A stretch of DNA of 60,000 bases from Nematostella vectensis (taxonomy: Eukaryota > Cnidaria > Anthozoa > Actiniaria > Edwardsiidae), in NCBI RefSeq assembly GCF_932526225.1, contig NC_064045.1, forward strand, positions 9,420,022-9,480,021, given 5' to 3'. The notes below the pieces were generated by a model, which saw nothing but the letters and a program-made list of their open reading frames with translations, did no database searches and was not told the DNA's origin. Position numbers and translations under genes: made by a program. Shown in pieces: positions 22,201 through 29,654 of this stretch (positions within the stretch are counted from its first letter, which is position 1; every line of letters starts with the position of its first letter).

Positions 22201-24847
22201 TTTTTGAAACCTACACTAACGATATTTTTTCACATATAATTTCCTGCTTTAAATGGTTTTTGTTACATTTTCTTTGCCAATATTTTGTGGTATTGCCGTC
22301 TCAAAATCTAAAAGGATTTAAAGAAAACTGTTTATTTTAGATTTTCCCGCAAGATCTTGAAATTTTACACTCGATTCAATCTCTTTTCGCGCGGACAAGA
22401 AAATTTTCAGAGCTCTGTAGAAAATTCAAAATCCTTCAATCCAATTCAATTCCCCTTCCAGAATTTGAAAAATTATCTATGCTATTTTTTGGCTAGTTTG
22501 CTATAAGTGAAAGGTTACAAGAACTTTAGAATATTATAAATATCTTAGTATACACCTATTTCAAACAAATGCAAAACGTTGTTATTGCAAATTAAATGTC
22601 AATTGGCAAACGTCAGTTCTACTATCAAAGGGTATTATGAGTTTCATTATATTTCAACCAAATGCAGAAAAAATAGGATCAATCATAGGATCACCATTAA
22701 GACCCCATCCTCACGTATCCGTTTTCGTTTGAAAACGCAACCTTTTTGTTACGGAACGATGACCGAAAACGGAGCAATTTGAAAACGATCTCCAGAGGGG
22801 AAAAGTTTGAAAACACAACCTTTTCGGTGCCGTTAGGACGGACGAAAACGGAACCTTTCGAAAACGATGGCGATATAACTCAGGTTCAGTCCACTTGGCG
22901 CGCGAGTACGCATGCGCTGTAGAGCTTGTTATTGTTTTCGTATCGTGTCCGCGTTTTCGTGTGGACGGGTCGTATCAAAATGAAAACGCTTCGTGTGGAC
23001 GCGGATCTTTTTTAAACGAAACAAAAAGGTAGCATTTTCAAACGAAAACGGGTATGTGCGGACAGGGCCTAAGGTTGGTTCTCTTGGACGTAAGCGCAAG
23101 CGCAGCGCACGTAATTTCCTGATTCTCAATGAAACGCAAGCGCAAGAGGAAGCGCAAGAGAACGCGACTGTTTGATTTTCTTGGCTTACGCTTGTGTTTG
23201 ACCGATTCTCACTTGTGTTGCGCCACCGTTTGCGCGATCTCAGGCTGGATTTTCTTATTAAAAAGGTTCTTATAAAACAAAAAGAGTGTATTCACTTTGT
23301 CTATCTATGACGTCATTATCTAGCGGATAAGCGCCTAAATAGGATTCCAATATTGTACAAAAAAGTGTTATAATCCGATACTGCACCGTGCTTTCCTCTC
23401 TTTAAATCGCACACGCCAACATTGGGTTTAAAATAACCGCAGGTTTTATGAGATCTAAACGGCAAGGGCTTTCAATAGGATTTATTTTCCTTTAATGAAT
23501 TGATACAAAAAACAAAGCGAACGCATGTATAAAAACGCGAAATTATAGGCGAAATAAGATTATACAACAAAAACATGGTAATTTTCATCGTCGACATTAA
23601 AAAATGGCCTTTTTTTAATCGATATCGGAGTGCATTTCAATTAAATAGCTGCCGTAAGCGATGATCAAAACACTCTCTTATAAACACGTTGCACTATCAA
23701 ATGTTTATGAATCATTTCAAGTCTTATGGTAGGCCTTTTATTGTACATGAGAGAATTCTTTCTCACTTCACCCAAGGGTTTTCTCGCTCCACGATTAATA
23801 GATAACGATCGAACGGATCTATTTTTTTGTGTTTAAGGTATATGCTAATTCACCCCCTAAGTGTAAGAGGCCTTTGTTGCTCTAAAATGGTTGATAATCG
23901 CACAGCGCAAAACAATACAGTTTAAACCTTCAATTTACGGTATTTAGCAACAAACAATAAAGAAGACAAGCGAGTACCAGCGTGTCTTCCGCAGAAATCT
24001 CAGAGGATGTAGAAGATGTCAACCGAAGATTCTTGTACCGTTGGTTTCCGGAATATGACTGGATGAGTCGAGTGCATTCGTTGCGCACTGGTTTAGTGTT
24101 ATTTACATAATGTACCCTGTATTTACACTCAAGATACCTTAGCTAATTCGATGGGCAAACCAACTTGAAATAGAACATACTTGATCGTTAATTTGCAATA
24201 CGGTGGTTCGGATAGTTCAGAGTATTTATTAACCGTATTTGGATACAGGCAGATCTTACAAGCATCCCTGGAGATAAACAACCCTACTCTTTATTTTGAA
24301 ATTTTGAATATGTAAAATATCAACTTCCAGCTCCCAGCAATTCAAAATGTTTAAGACAGACAAGTATTTTTAACTGTTAAAGTATGGCCCATGAATACCT
24401 AATTTACTCACAATAACCACAACATTATAATACAACAATAAAAATATCAGCATCAACCATAGAAACAACACTTACGTAAGATATCATGGTTTTGTTGAAG
24501 GCAGCGGCGTTCTTTGCGGCGAGTTTACAATAGCAACCTGGTCCAATAAACGCAGTAAAATCCTTCTGTAGCATCTCAATTTGGTGACGAACTGTGGAGA
24601 AAACATTGCAGTCCGTGTCACGCCACTCGAAAGAAATAGTATCGTTCGGTAACAGGTCTGATCGTGCGTTAATATCGTTGACGGCCAGAGTCATCGCGGC
24701 GGCAAACTGCTTCCCCGTAAAATAGGAATTCTTGATTATAGCATCGACATTTGTATAAGGAATGAGAAGTCCGAGCTTATAGTCTGCGCCGTGAGTTACA
24801 CCACAGCCAGTCAGAAGCAGAAATATCGCTGCATAACACCAACTCAT
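1070..24847 (-). CDS. Receptor guanylyl cyclase, gene A (complete, 23 coding exons)
   Basis: Single-pass receptor that makes cGMP from GTP on ligand binding, of the natriuretic-peptide-receptor type. The 23 exons join with consistent phase into 1,123 codons plus stop, close to the usual 1,050-1,100 residues. Approximate layout: signal peptide 1-20; ANF-receptor ectodomain 21-470, with FIGPGC and CTSPELS motifs and the pre-membrane motif CGF; transmembrane helix 480-502; juxtamembrane region with the ERELHSRLW motif; kinase-homology domain 542-815, with HGNLKSSNC in place of HRD and DYG in place of DFG, so probably a pseudokinase; linker 820-865; cyclase domain 866-1055. Cyclase residues seen: metal Asp 892 (FSDIVGFT) and Asp 936 (GDAYM), guanine-selecting Glu 932 and Cys 1005, and Asn 1012/Arg 1016. 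The start at 24847 is chosen over the in-frame Met at 24961 because it opens directly into a signal peptide. Family assignment is firm; the ligand is unknown. Confidence 0.95.
1448..1752. repeat. Dispersed repeat copy 1 (intron 21 of gene A)
   Basis: About 300 bases, matched in inverted orientation by 51078-51306 plus 51713-51803 in gene B. Both contain GCATGCGCAT-like ends, an ACTGTACAAAAGATGACAG block and a CCGCGCGGT block. The function is not known; it is a mobile or conserved intronic repeat. Confidence 0.7.
1782..1873 (-). CDS. Gene A exon 21: cyclase domain end
   Basis: Encodes [20 protein letters not shown] and the KVHLK strand. Acceptor TTTACAG, donor AAG/GTAATG. 92 bases, phase 1 in, 0 out. 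Confidence 0.95.
2506..2604 (-). CDS. Gene A exon 20: cyclase domain, substrate site
   Basis: Encodes [20 protein letters not shown] then [10 protein letters not shown]. Cys of RYCLFGD selects guanine; the Asn and Arg of TVNTASR stabilise the transition state. Acceptor CACAG, donor GTAAGT. 99 bases, phase 1. Confidence 0.96.
2650..3870. repeat. Foldback (long inverted repeat) element in gene A intron
   Basis: The arms, about 2650-3150 and 3500-3870, are reverse complements at roughly 85% by eye, with a 350-base spacer. The left arm holds two direct copies of a 120-bp block (from about 2893 and 3017). Shared anchor strings are GAAGACACAATTTCTT and CTCAGGGACGAAAAGCTTAA. It lies between exons 19 and 20. 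Confidence 0.8.
3913..4090 (-). CDS. Gene A exon 19: cyclase domain, guanine and metal sites
   Basis: Encodes [19 protein letters not shown] and LRVGCHTG. Glu of VETIG is the guanine-selecting residue and Asp of GDAYM the second metal ligand. 178 bases, phase 0 in, 1 out. Confidence 0.96.
4675..4743 (-). CDS. Gene A exon 18: cyclase domain
   Basis: Encodes [20 protein letters not shown], the conserved LNDLYTxFD helix. Acceptor TTTTAG, donor GTAAGA. 69 bases, phase 0. Confidence 0.95.
4884..5007 (-). CDS. Gene A exon 17: cyclase domain, first metal site
   Basis: Encodes [19 protein letters not shown] and [20 protein letters not shown]. The Asp of FSDIVGF is the first catalytic metal ligand. 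Acceptor TTTTCAG, donor GTACGA. 124 bases. Confidence 0.96.
5222..5660. repeat. (GAT)n-rich microsatellite
   Basis: Imperfect GAT/ATG triplets, broken by GCTGTTAAGCTTGATG-like blocks, between exons 16 and 17 of gene A. It produces spurious Met/Ile-rich frames on both strands. Confidence 0.9.
5677..5817 (-). CDS. Gene A exon 16: dimerisation linker
   Basis: Encodes [20 protein letters not shown] and [16 protein letters not shown], the amphipathic signalling helix between the pseudokinase and cyclase. 141 bases. Its acceptor and first 19 bases form the unit of the array at 5818-6235. Confidence 0.95.
5818..6235. repeat. Minisatellite of about 36 bp, derived from the exon 16 acceptor
   Basis: About 12 units next to gene A exon 16. 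Read on the minus strand, each unit is the first 19 exon bases (GAAAAAGAATATATTtGATA) plus about 16 intron bases ending TTGTTCCAG. Each is therefore an acceptor-like copy of the real junction at 5817/5818. Confidence 0.85.
6238..6421 (-). CDS. Gene A exon 15: end of kinase-homology domain
   Basis: Encodes [20 protein letters not shown] and [16 protein letters not shown], the last helices of the kinase fold. Acceptor TGTCTTAG, donor GTAAGT. 184 bases, as in gene B; phase 1 in, 2 out. Confidence 0.95.
6572..7060. repeat. 31-bp minisatellite with an embedded copy of the exon 14 3' edge
   Basis: About 12 units of GATAGGAGTATGYCTGRCCC plus GCGTGTTACGG. The array ends in a longer unit (6967-7023) that contains about 45 bases of the end of exon 14 and a GTAAGCG donor. 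Confidence 0.88.
7075..7224 (-). CDS. Gene A exon 14: kinase-homology C-lobe
   Basis: Encodes [10 protein letters not shown] (APE motif) and [20 protein letters not shown]. Acceptor CCCCAG, donor GTAAGCG. 150 bases, phase 1 in and out. About 45 bases of its 3' end plus the donor are duplicated at 6967-7023. Referred to as exon 14 in the repeat entries. Confidence 0.95.
7425..7625. repeat. Two-copy direct repeat of about 120 bp
   Basis: TAGTGTACATTAGCGACAT through GTTGTAGGACSTAATCA occurs twice, around 7402-7510 and 7515-7620, in the intron between the 7973 and 7224 exons. No coding content. Confidence 0.65.
7973..8132 (-). CDS. Gene A exon 14a: catalytic-loop region of the pseudokinase
   Basis: This is the 13th exon from the start. 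It encodes [20 protein letters not shown], then DYGLP. The catalytic Asp of HRD is absent (HGN) and DFG reads DYG, so phosphotransfer is unlikely. 160 bases, phase 0 in, 1 out. An 87-bp block (8026-8112) is identical to gene B. Confidence 0.95.
8559..8630 (-). CDS. Gene A exon 13: kinase-homology domain
   Basis: Encodes [20 protein letters not shown], matching DILEN..KLDxxFIxSL in the family. Acceptor CCTCAG, donor GTAAAT. 72 bases, phase 0. Confidence 0.94.
8807..8911 (-). CDS. Gene A exon 12: kinase-homology domain
   Basis: Encodes [20 protein letters not shown] and [11 protein letters not shown], the helix C to hinge region of the receptor-cyclase pseudokinase. Acceptor CCTAG, donor GTAAGC. 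105 bases, phase 0. Confidence 0.95.
9105..9196. repeat. Short palindromic MITE-like repeat
   Basis: TACACTCTTTTTTTATAAG faces CTTATAAAAAAGAGTGTA across about 50 bases. Related ends, with TTCTTATAAAA and AGAGTGTA, occur at about 14415-14475, 23250-23295 and 36405-36460. Confidence 0.65.
9463..9540 (-). CDS. Gene A exon 11: kinase-homology domain start
   Basis: Encodes [20 protein letters not shown], the VAxK-like strand of the N-lobe and start of helix C. Acceptor TCTCAG, donor GTGAAG. 78 bases, phase 0, same length as in gene B. Confidence 0.9.
9685..10453. mobile_element. Non-autonomous DNA transposon, CAGGCCCGTACC ends
   Basis: The ends are inverted copies, CAGGCCCGTACCCAGGGG and CCCCTGGTACGGGCCTG, with a direct CTGCT on each side (9680-9684, 10454-10458). 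This is a 5-bp target duplication. No transposase frame. hAT-like by its ends, which is an inference. A second element is nested at 10029-10402. Internal homologues lie at 20983-21231 and 45413-45660. Confidence 0.8.
10029..10402. mobile_element. MITE nested inside the 9685-10453 transposon
   Basis: Terminal inverted repeats of about 40 bp, beginning GTGTCACGGCGTTTCC and containing AGGCTATTTTTAGACGCGC. It is flanked by TATA-like sequence on both sides. A partial relative is at about 42115-42220 (GGCGTCACGGCG, GCGCGGATTAGCCAATC-like). Confidence 0.8.
10476..10850. repeat. GGATAAA-rich minisatellite
   Basis: Tandem GGATAAAGGATAAAAAAT units in the intron between gene A exons 10 and 11. The repetitive frame it opens on the minus strand is not a gene. 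Confidence 0.9.
10953..11045. repeat. Partial tandem copies of the gene A exon 10 3' edge
   Basis: 11035-11009 (minus) would read KSTTVSKYG followed by GTAATA, copying [15 protein letters not shown] of the real exon. A shorter copy of the same GTCGACTACTGTC string lies at 10953-10970. Confidence 0.75.
11083..11166 (-). CDS. Gene A exon 10: juxtamembrane segment
   Basis: Acceptor TTTTTTTGTAG, donor GGG/GTAAGG. Encodes [20 protein letters not shown] then TTVAQYG, aligned with gene B's EGKTTTVANYK. 84 bases, phase 0. The 3' edge is duplicated in the next intron. Confidence 0.88.
11343..11490. repeat. Degraded tandem copies of the gene A exon 9 3' edge
   Basis: CATGACACTAATATTGAGCC (11440) and a weaker copy near 11350 repeat the exon 9 end plus its donor region at 11540 onward. 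Confidence 0.65.
11540..11654 (-). CDS. Gene A exon 9: juxtamembrane segment
   Basis: Encodes [20 protein letters not shown], matching RHYKAERELQSRLWKIDYNE of gene B exon 9. Acceptor TGAAG, donor GTACGTG. 115 bases, phase 2 in, 0 out. The 3' edge has two degraded copies in the following intron, at about 11345 and 11440. Confidence 0.9.
11675..12176. mobile_element. MITE with TACCGT...AATAAGCGCC ends
   Basis: The inverted ends share TACCGT, TTTACTC and AATAAGCGCC; the interior repeats AATAAGCGCC several times. The end type is widespread in animal genomes, and TA is the likely target duplication. Its edge lies 21 bases upstream of the gene A exon 9 acceptor. Confidence 0.85.
12479..12554 (-). 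CDS. Gene A exon 8: transmembrane helix
   Basis: Encodes [17 protein letters not shown]-like residues, then an Arg at the junction: one hydrophobic helix followed by a basic stop-transfer residue. Acceptor TTTCAG, donor GTGAGT. 76 bases, phase 1 in, 2 out. Confidence 0.9.
12955..15262. mobile_element. Degenerate transposon with long inverted repeats
   Basis: The outer arms (about 12955-13160 and 15030-15262) are reverse complements, sharing TTTTAGCATAGTGATAG, TATAGAGCCAAGCTCAG and GGCCGCCATTTTGAACCGG. It sits in the intron between gene A exons 7 and 8 and contains a broken ORF on the plus strand. Confidence 0.75.
13880..14359 (+). pseudogene. Broken transposon-associated ORF with a Cys-rich C-terminus
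   Basis: Two overlapping plus-strand frames make up one protein. The first reads [39 protein letters not shown]; after a frameshift the second continues to [20 protein letters not shown] then ALCSS. The Cys-rich ending (C..GC...C.C.KA.LKC.ALC) is typical of repetitive ORFs in animal genomes. A stop and AATAAA follow at about 14357-14365. The function of the family is not known to me. Confidence 0.65.
15300..15485 (-). CDS. Gene A exon 7: pre-membrane ectodomain
   Basis: Encodes [20 protein letters not shown], the tryptophan/proline then CGF signature that precedes the membrane in receptor guanylyl cyclases. Donor GTAATC. 186 bases, phase 1 in and out. Confidence 0.92.
15976..16068 (-). CDS. 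Gene A exon 6: ectodomain
   Basis: Encodes [20 protein letters not shown], the membrane-proximal strand of the ectodomain with an NMT glycosylation site. Acceptor CACAG, donor GTAGGC. 93 bases, phase 1 in and out. Confidence 0.92.
16120..17180. repeat. Tandem repeat, unit about 75 bp
   Basis: Units contain GTGGCCACCTTRACAGTTTT, GAAGTAAACCAATAAGGATG and GAAACGTGATATCTG, in the intron between gene A exons 5 and 6. About a dozen imperfect copies. Confidence 0.9.
16575..17430. repeat. Near-identical 245-bp direct duplication within the 75-bp array
   Basis: 16578-16822 and 17185-17429 differ at only a few bases by eye. Each carries TTTGAATGCACACCAGAGCA and ATTATGCAAATCACCCAAGT blocks that are not part of the 75-bp unit. 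Confidence 0.85.
17465..17645. repeat. Small inverted-repeat element
   Basis: GGAGCAAAAAATGGCAAA near 17472 faces TTTGCCATTTTTTGCTTC near 17615: ends about 25-30 bp long around a 120-bp AT-rich core. Probably a MITE. Confidence 0.6.
17706..17838 (-). CDS. Gene A exon 5: ectodomain
   Basis: Encodes [20 protein letters not shown], the conserved helix of the ANF-receptor domain (tissue-ANF-receptor 'LYDAV' motif). 133 bases, identical in length to gene B exon 5. Donor GTAAGTG, phase 1 out. Confidence 0.93.
17996..18122. repeat. 18-bp minisatellite
   Basis: About seven copies of ATGATCCCAGGACCCGAA in the intron between gene A exons 4 and 5. Confidence 0.9.
18884..18933. repeat. Perfect 16-bp hairpin
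   Basis: CCGACGCGATATACGA and its reverse complement, separated by 18 bases. Confidence 0.75.
18950..19055. repeat. Dispersed repeat, GCCCCTACTGGTCATTTC family, copy 1
   Basis: Matches 40515-40625: CGCCCCTACTGG, an AT-rich core, then a G run and CCAGTGCCC, CCTGCYATGGCCCTG. Function unknown. Confidence 0.65.
19070..19310. repeat. Three-copy tandem repeat, CGCTAGCTA...CCTTTGAAG
   Basis: Three units of about 85-110 bp, each with CGCTAGCTAWGCCTTTGAAG and TATTAATTGTTAA, directly downstream of exon 4 in transcript order. Confidence 0.75.
19328..19478 (-). CDS. Gene A exon 4: ectodomain
   Basis: The acceptor is ATAG at 19479. The nearer CAG would create a stop or shift the frame, so the ATAG is preferred; it gives [15 protein letters not shown], with an N-glycosylation site. 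Donor GAG/GTACAC. 151 bases, phase 2 in, 0 out. Confidence 0.85.
19567..19840. repeat. Dispersed repeat with ATGGCGGCC, copy 1
   Basis: Resembles 40685-40990: CATATCAACCAAT, AACCTGTGAT, ATGGCGGCC and AATAAGGAATT in the same order. No coding content. Confidence 0.6.
20120..20288 (-). CDS. Gene A exon 3: ectodomain
   Basis: Acceptor TGTCAG, donor GTAAGC. It encodes [17 protein letters not shown] and [10 protein letters not shown], matching the second-lobe strands of the ANF-receptor domain. Phase 1 in, 2 out. Confidence 0.9.
20528..20855 (-). CDS. Gene A exon 2: ectodomain
   Basis: Acceptor is a long T-tract plus CAG; donor is GTAAGTC. It encodes [19 protein letters not shown], the conserved first-lobe strand of ANF-receptor domains, then the WDQVAIIYE motif. 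328 bases, phase 0 in and 1 out. Confidence 0.92.
20983..21231. repeat. Copy of the 9685-type transposon, end-truncated
   Basis: Shares GGCGGAAAGTCCACT, GTGGAGATACTGCMAAG and TTCGGGGGTGGTC with 9685-10020 and 45413-45660. It begins at a poly-G run. Confidence 0.7.
21468..21640. repeat. Retroelement-like 3' footprint
   Basis: GCTCCGACGAAGGGCTAACG then CTCGAAACGTCAGC follows a (TTG)n tract. I associate such strings with repetitive retroelement (Penelope-like or LINE) ends, from memory of the motif type only. Confidence 0.35.
22701..23069. mobile_element. MITE with GGCCCTGTCC-type ends
   Basis: The ends are inverted: TATCCGTTTTCGTTTGAAAA with ACCTTTTTGTT on the left, and GGTAGCATTTTCAAACGAAA with ACAGGGCC on the right. 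The interior is rich in GAAAACG. It lies in intron 1 of gene A. hAT-like by inference. Confidence 0.75.
24476..24847 (-). CDS. Gene A exon 1: signal peptide and start of ligand-binding domain
   Basis: Starts [16 protein letters not shown], a hydrophobic signal peptide with likely cleavage after THG. It continues into the ANF-receptor fold ([19 protein letters not shown]). The donor is GTAAGTG at 24475; the exon ends in phase 0. An upstream in-frame Met at 24961 would add 38 non-hydrophobic residues and is judged to be 5' UTR. Confidence 0.9.
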
Positions 24848-26489
24848 CGCAAATGCCAACTCTCCCCACTCAAATCCACAAGTTACAAATTCCTTGAACA
24901 GTGTTAGCCCATCATAAAAACAGTGCGAATTGGTACCAGCACAAGGGTTAAATGCGAACACCAGAAGGCATCTTTGAGGTTTTCGAGTCTAAAGTCGCCT
25001 GGGGAACTCTCTGATGGCTTGAATTTCACGTGAGCACTGGATGGTTTGATGACAGCCGATCAAATTTGCTGTGGCCAGCGGACTCAGAGAAGACTGTTGT
25101 TTCTAGGTGACAATACTTTGTGACCTTTTGTTGACCTTTCACATTGTAATGACTTGTCCTGGGATTACTAGAAGACAATGATGAACAAAAGATTAATTGG
25201 AAATGAAGTCTTGTTAATCCTTTTAATAAACACGATCAATCAAAATGAAAGTATTTTTTTTCTTTTCGTTACATCAGCGTTCACATTTTGAAGTCTTTTC
25301 TACACTTGTTCCCTTTGTTGCCGCCATCTGAATTACGTATTCCCCAAAAATAACAGGAAAGTATTTTTTAAAGGTTGGCTAATATGACACGTTTCTGTCT
25401 CTAATTGCCCCTTTTACAATATCGAATATTGGCTGTCTGGATGTTAAGTGCGAAGCGGGATCTAGTTTTCTCTTTTCTTCTATTAGCCATAAATCAGTTT
25501 AAGTGAAAGCAGCAAATGGTGTATGAAATTTTGTTTTGACAAGTCAAAAAGAGGTTTTATGCATTTGTTTTGGAGAAACGAAATGTTGTTAGTAATTATA
25601 CGACTAAAGGTGTTCCAGACATACCCGATTTTTAAGGACGCTTTTAAAGAAAAATTCAAACGAAACAATATATGTTACGAGAAGGAGACGAGGAATACTT
25701 TTATAAAGTGAAATTAGTTAATGGTCGAAGAGCGCCCCCTTTATTTAAGAGAACAATACAGGCCGGCGATTATTTCGTCCATTTTTATGAATAAACACAT
25801 ATTTCTTGTGTCTAGACAATCTAAACACCATCAAGTACAACGACCTAAATATAAAACTTGTTTATAGAAAGTTTATAAAAGATGGGACTAACAGTTGACA
25901 ACCTACTCGTATAGAAACGCGATTGCCACTTGTTAAAGCTAATAGTTTAGTTCACATGATAAAAGCAATTTAAAAATATCTGAAGTGGCGATTGGAGCAT
26001 TGGACGGAATGAATGGAAAATAGAAAATAATAACCTATGTTAATAATACATGAATGACTGAAATATTGCTTTATACATGGTGGACAGCCCTGATGTTTTT
26101 CGCGGTTCTTCGAAGCAAGAGAGTAGAATAAAAGTAGAATTAAAACGAATTGATTGATTAAATAATTATTTGCATATCATATTTCCCAACATAAGTAATA
26201 GCAAACGAGCTTTAGGGTTTTAAAGATAATATTACTGTATATATGATGTCTATTACTAATAAATCAATGAATAAATGAAAAATATTTCGATAATCTTACT
26301 ATTTATAATCCAAAAGCTGAGTTAAAAGATATGTTTTGATAAGGTTCGCACAGCGTCCAGTGAGTCGAGATCCTGATACATGCGCGGACGTTTCATGAAG
26401 TCCCTGGCCCCTCTTTGCTCACGGCCAACCACATAAATACAAAACTGCACTGATGCCAGGAACTAATAAGGGTGTGGCTTAGAATAGCG
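24848..26489. other. Upstream flank of gene A
   Basis: AT-rich. The gene A 5' UTR and promoter should begin here, but no TATA box or initiator could be assigned with confidence, and no other gene was recognised. Confidence 0.4.
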
Positions 26490-27214
26490 GGTCAGTCACG
26501 TACCCAAAGGGGCGTGCGAAGGGTTTGCGTACACCCCTCTTGGCGGCCAAGCATTTCTTAAGGTAATTCCCTTGAATTGCACTGCGCACCCCTTCTGCGG
26601 GGATAGTGGCGCGCGAGAAAACAAAGCAAAAGGCGCGCGTTTTTTACTTAAAATCGCTTTGACAGAAAAACAATTCGGTTACCCCCATATTTCATTTACT
26701 CAAATAGTTAAATATATACGGGAAAATGATATACTGAAAGAAGACAAAAAGTTGGGTTGTAGAAGTCTTTTTAAAAGCCGTAAAAATAGTTCAAAATGGC
26801 GCTTTTTACTGTATATATAGTGGCGAAAACATTGTCTTTTAGTGCGATGTCTCAAAATGTGATTTGCTTTTAACGTTAGCTACTACGGGTTATTGTTAGA
26901 AGATCGGATTTTGTCAGCTCGACAAACAGAATTTAATTTTCTAAAGACTATAGGCACTCATTTAGAAAACTAAGAGTTGGGATTTTTCCTCGCGCGATCA
27001 GTAAAAACGCGTCAACACTACGCCCCTCGATGTGAAAACGAGGTCGGTACCCTCAATTTTTTATTACATTTTTTGAAAGCCCTTCACTTCAAAATTCTCG
27101 GTGTAGAACTATTTCAAGGGAATTACCTTAAGAATTTTCCAATACCATGTTTTTTTCATATGATACCAATAACTGCGCACCCCCCGTCAGCCAATCCTGG
27201 GTACGCGCCTGTGG
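26490..27214. mobile_element. Probable non-autonomous DNA transposon
   Basis: The left end, CACGTACCCAAAGGGG, and right end, CTGGGTACGCGCCTG, are inverted relatives of the 9685 ends. Inner inverted blocks TTCTTAAGGTAATTCCCTTG (26554) and CAAGGGAATTACCTTAAGAA (27117) support the pairing. No clear target duplication and no transposase. Confidence 0.6.
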
Positions 27215-29650
27215 GCAGCTCTTGTAAGCATGTGTCCCTTTGAGCGATCTATAAATAACTCGAACGAGTGACTCATTATAAATAAAAGTGTCATTACATC
27301 TATGAAGTACAGAAAAAGTACAGACTGCGCTATATGGACGAGGCCGGGTGCCAAGCTACGAATACACTAGACTTTCTTAAGTCGTTTGGTTTAGTTGACT
27401 GAGCTCGCTAGAGAGCCAAAAAGAAAATGCTCGCACAGGTAAAAAAGGCAAAGGTTAAAAAAAAACAGATCTTCTTAACCTTGTTTTAACGCATTTTTTA
27501 GAATATCTCTTAAATTTCAATTCAGTTTGAATAGAAAAAACGTTAGCGGCCTGTTTCAGGCTAGGTTTAAAGAAAACTTGGTTATAATGATGTAATCGAT
27601 GTTTTTTCTCTCTAATGCTATGATATATATATATATATTGTTAAGGCACAATGTCATTATATTCATTTCGGAAAATGTTACGAAGCGATTGGTTGTCAGG
27701 GTAACATCGGTTAATGACCGAAGATAACTATTTTCTATTAGGAGGTTTTGGGTAATATTCAATGCTTTTATGTCACATGCAAGTTTGCATGGAGTAAATA
27801 CACTCATCGTAATGTCGGGGGCTTAACAAAAAAACCGGTTTAACTCAAGCGTTGTGTTGCGTTGTTTTCGATGTCGTCTGAAATATGAAGACTGTAAGAG
27901 AGAAACATGTAAACACTCGACAAGTTGAGCTATATCAACGAAAACCGATTTAGGTCATAAGCGAGGCATTGATTCGTTTTCGATATCGACTGTAAGAAAA
28001 ACATGTCGGATATTGAGCTAAAATAGACAAATTAAAATGACAAAAATAGGAAAGGAAATGCGTTTGTGATAAAAGCCGTTTCTCTGTACTATTTCACGAA
28101 AAGACAACGAATCATGATCTCGAGCACAAAGTGGAAAAAAAAAAAACATTCAGCCTTTAAAATTTCGCCGTCCTTGGAAGGGTCTAGACTAAAGTGACCA
28201 TTCTTTGCGTGATCCAAGCTTGGAAAGCAGGAAGTGGAGATATAGTCATTTGCACCAATTAACCACCGCTATAAGGCGAATGCAATCCCTTAAATCCTTT
28301 CGAAAAAGGAATATGTTTTTTGAATACAGATATTAATGATAGAAAGGGACATAAGTTTCTACTCTATTAAATACTCAGCAAATATTGCAACGATTTAGAA
28401 ATAATGTGATATGAAATAAGTTTAACATTTTTTTCTTGCGAAAAATCGTTTAATGAGCTCGCTGGAACTCTACCGTCTATGAGCTGTGTGTATAGATATA
28501 CTCCATGACCGGAGACGGTTGGCGAGATTTTGAAAGGAAAGGAATATCTATTCAAAATGAAACCTGAAGATTTAGCGCAACCCAGGCGGGTCAAATGGAA
28601 GGAGATGATAGTGGTAAATATAAAGATATAGAGGACCTTCAAAGGAAAAACATCAGCAAGAAGAAATCGAAGAAAAAAAAATCTTGCTACAATTAAATAG
28701 TGTTAAAGCGGTTTTTTTTAAGATCACTTACTTTGTAAAGCATATTTTTTTAGCTACTTGAGATTCCAAAGCATTTTCATATTCGCTGGTTTTACAGTCC
28801 TTTGGAACTTTGGAAGCGATGATACCCTTCTAGTCTGTTAGTTTGGTGGATAAATATGTTTTACAACTGACATGTTTAAGAAATAAATTTTACCTACCAT
28901 GTTTATAAACTTTGTTTCCTATTGCCTATATTCCATGCACCATAATAACAGCTCAAGGCACACTAGAAAGCCAAATCGCACTACAATTAATTGATGACTT
29001 TTCATGATCAAATGCGTAGCAAATCAACCAGTTATCTGACAGAGATCTCACTTCCGCTGACATTGATATGCGCCCACGGAGAGAACTTCAAATAATTCAC
29101 TGTCCATTCATCAAGTGAGCCGTCATCCAAAGGGAAGCGAACAACCTCCCGCTAATACATAGATCCGACTCAGCATAACAGCGACCGATAAGATGGGCTA
29201 GTTGCCATGGTGATTGGCCGTTTTTTATCGAGATACCTTTAAGTGCAATCACAAGACCTGTAAAAATGATCTCATTGGGTATGGAAATTTGACTGACAGA
29301 TGGAAGACTCAAAGATATATGGCCACGGACTTTAGGATAGTAGAGCATCAGAGGACAAATGCATTGGGTACATCGATTATCCTACAACCCCGGCAAACTC
29401 GAAACGTGAATTCGGTAAAATTCTGCAATTGCGGAAAATCATAAAAAAATGTCAAAATATCTGTTTATACAATATTTTCCATGCTTTATCGGTAGTCGAA
29501 ATTTGTCTTTGTATTTAATTTATTGTATTGATGGAAACAAAGAGTATAAAATACGGGCAGCCATAAAATGTGGGTAATCAGAAAATATACGCTTGCGGTG
29601 TTCGGCAAAATATTGCTTTCCATGGTTCTTGAGCTGCATTGGTAATAAGA
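27215..29650. other. AT-rich intergenic DNA
   Basis: No gene, RNA or repeat array recognised, apart from a (TA)n tract at 27623-27639. Confidence 0.5.
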
Positions 29651-29654
29651 CTGT

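Noticed and set aside
24848-24961. Upstream Met at 24961 as gene A start
   Set aside because: It would place 38 polar residues before a good signal peptide. The Met at 24847 is preferred, though the longer form is not excluded.
28367-28642. 91-residue minus-strand frame with a signal-peptide-like start
   Set aside because: It begins at TTG with no in-frame ATG, and neither homology nor splice signals support it.
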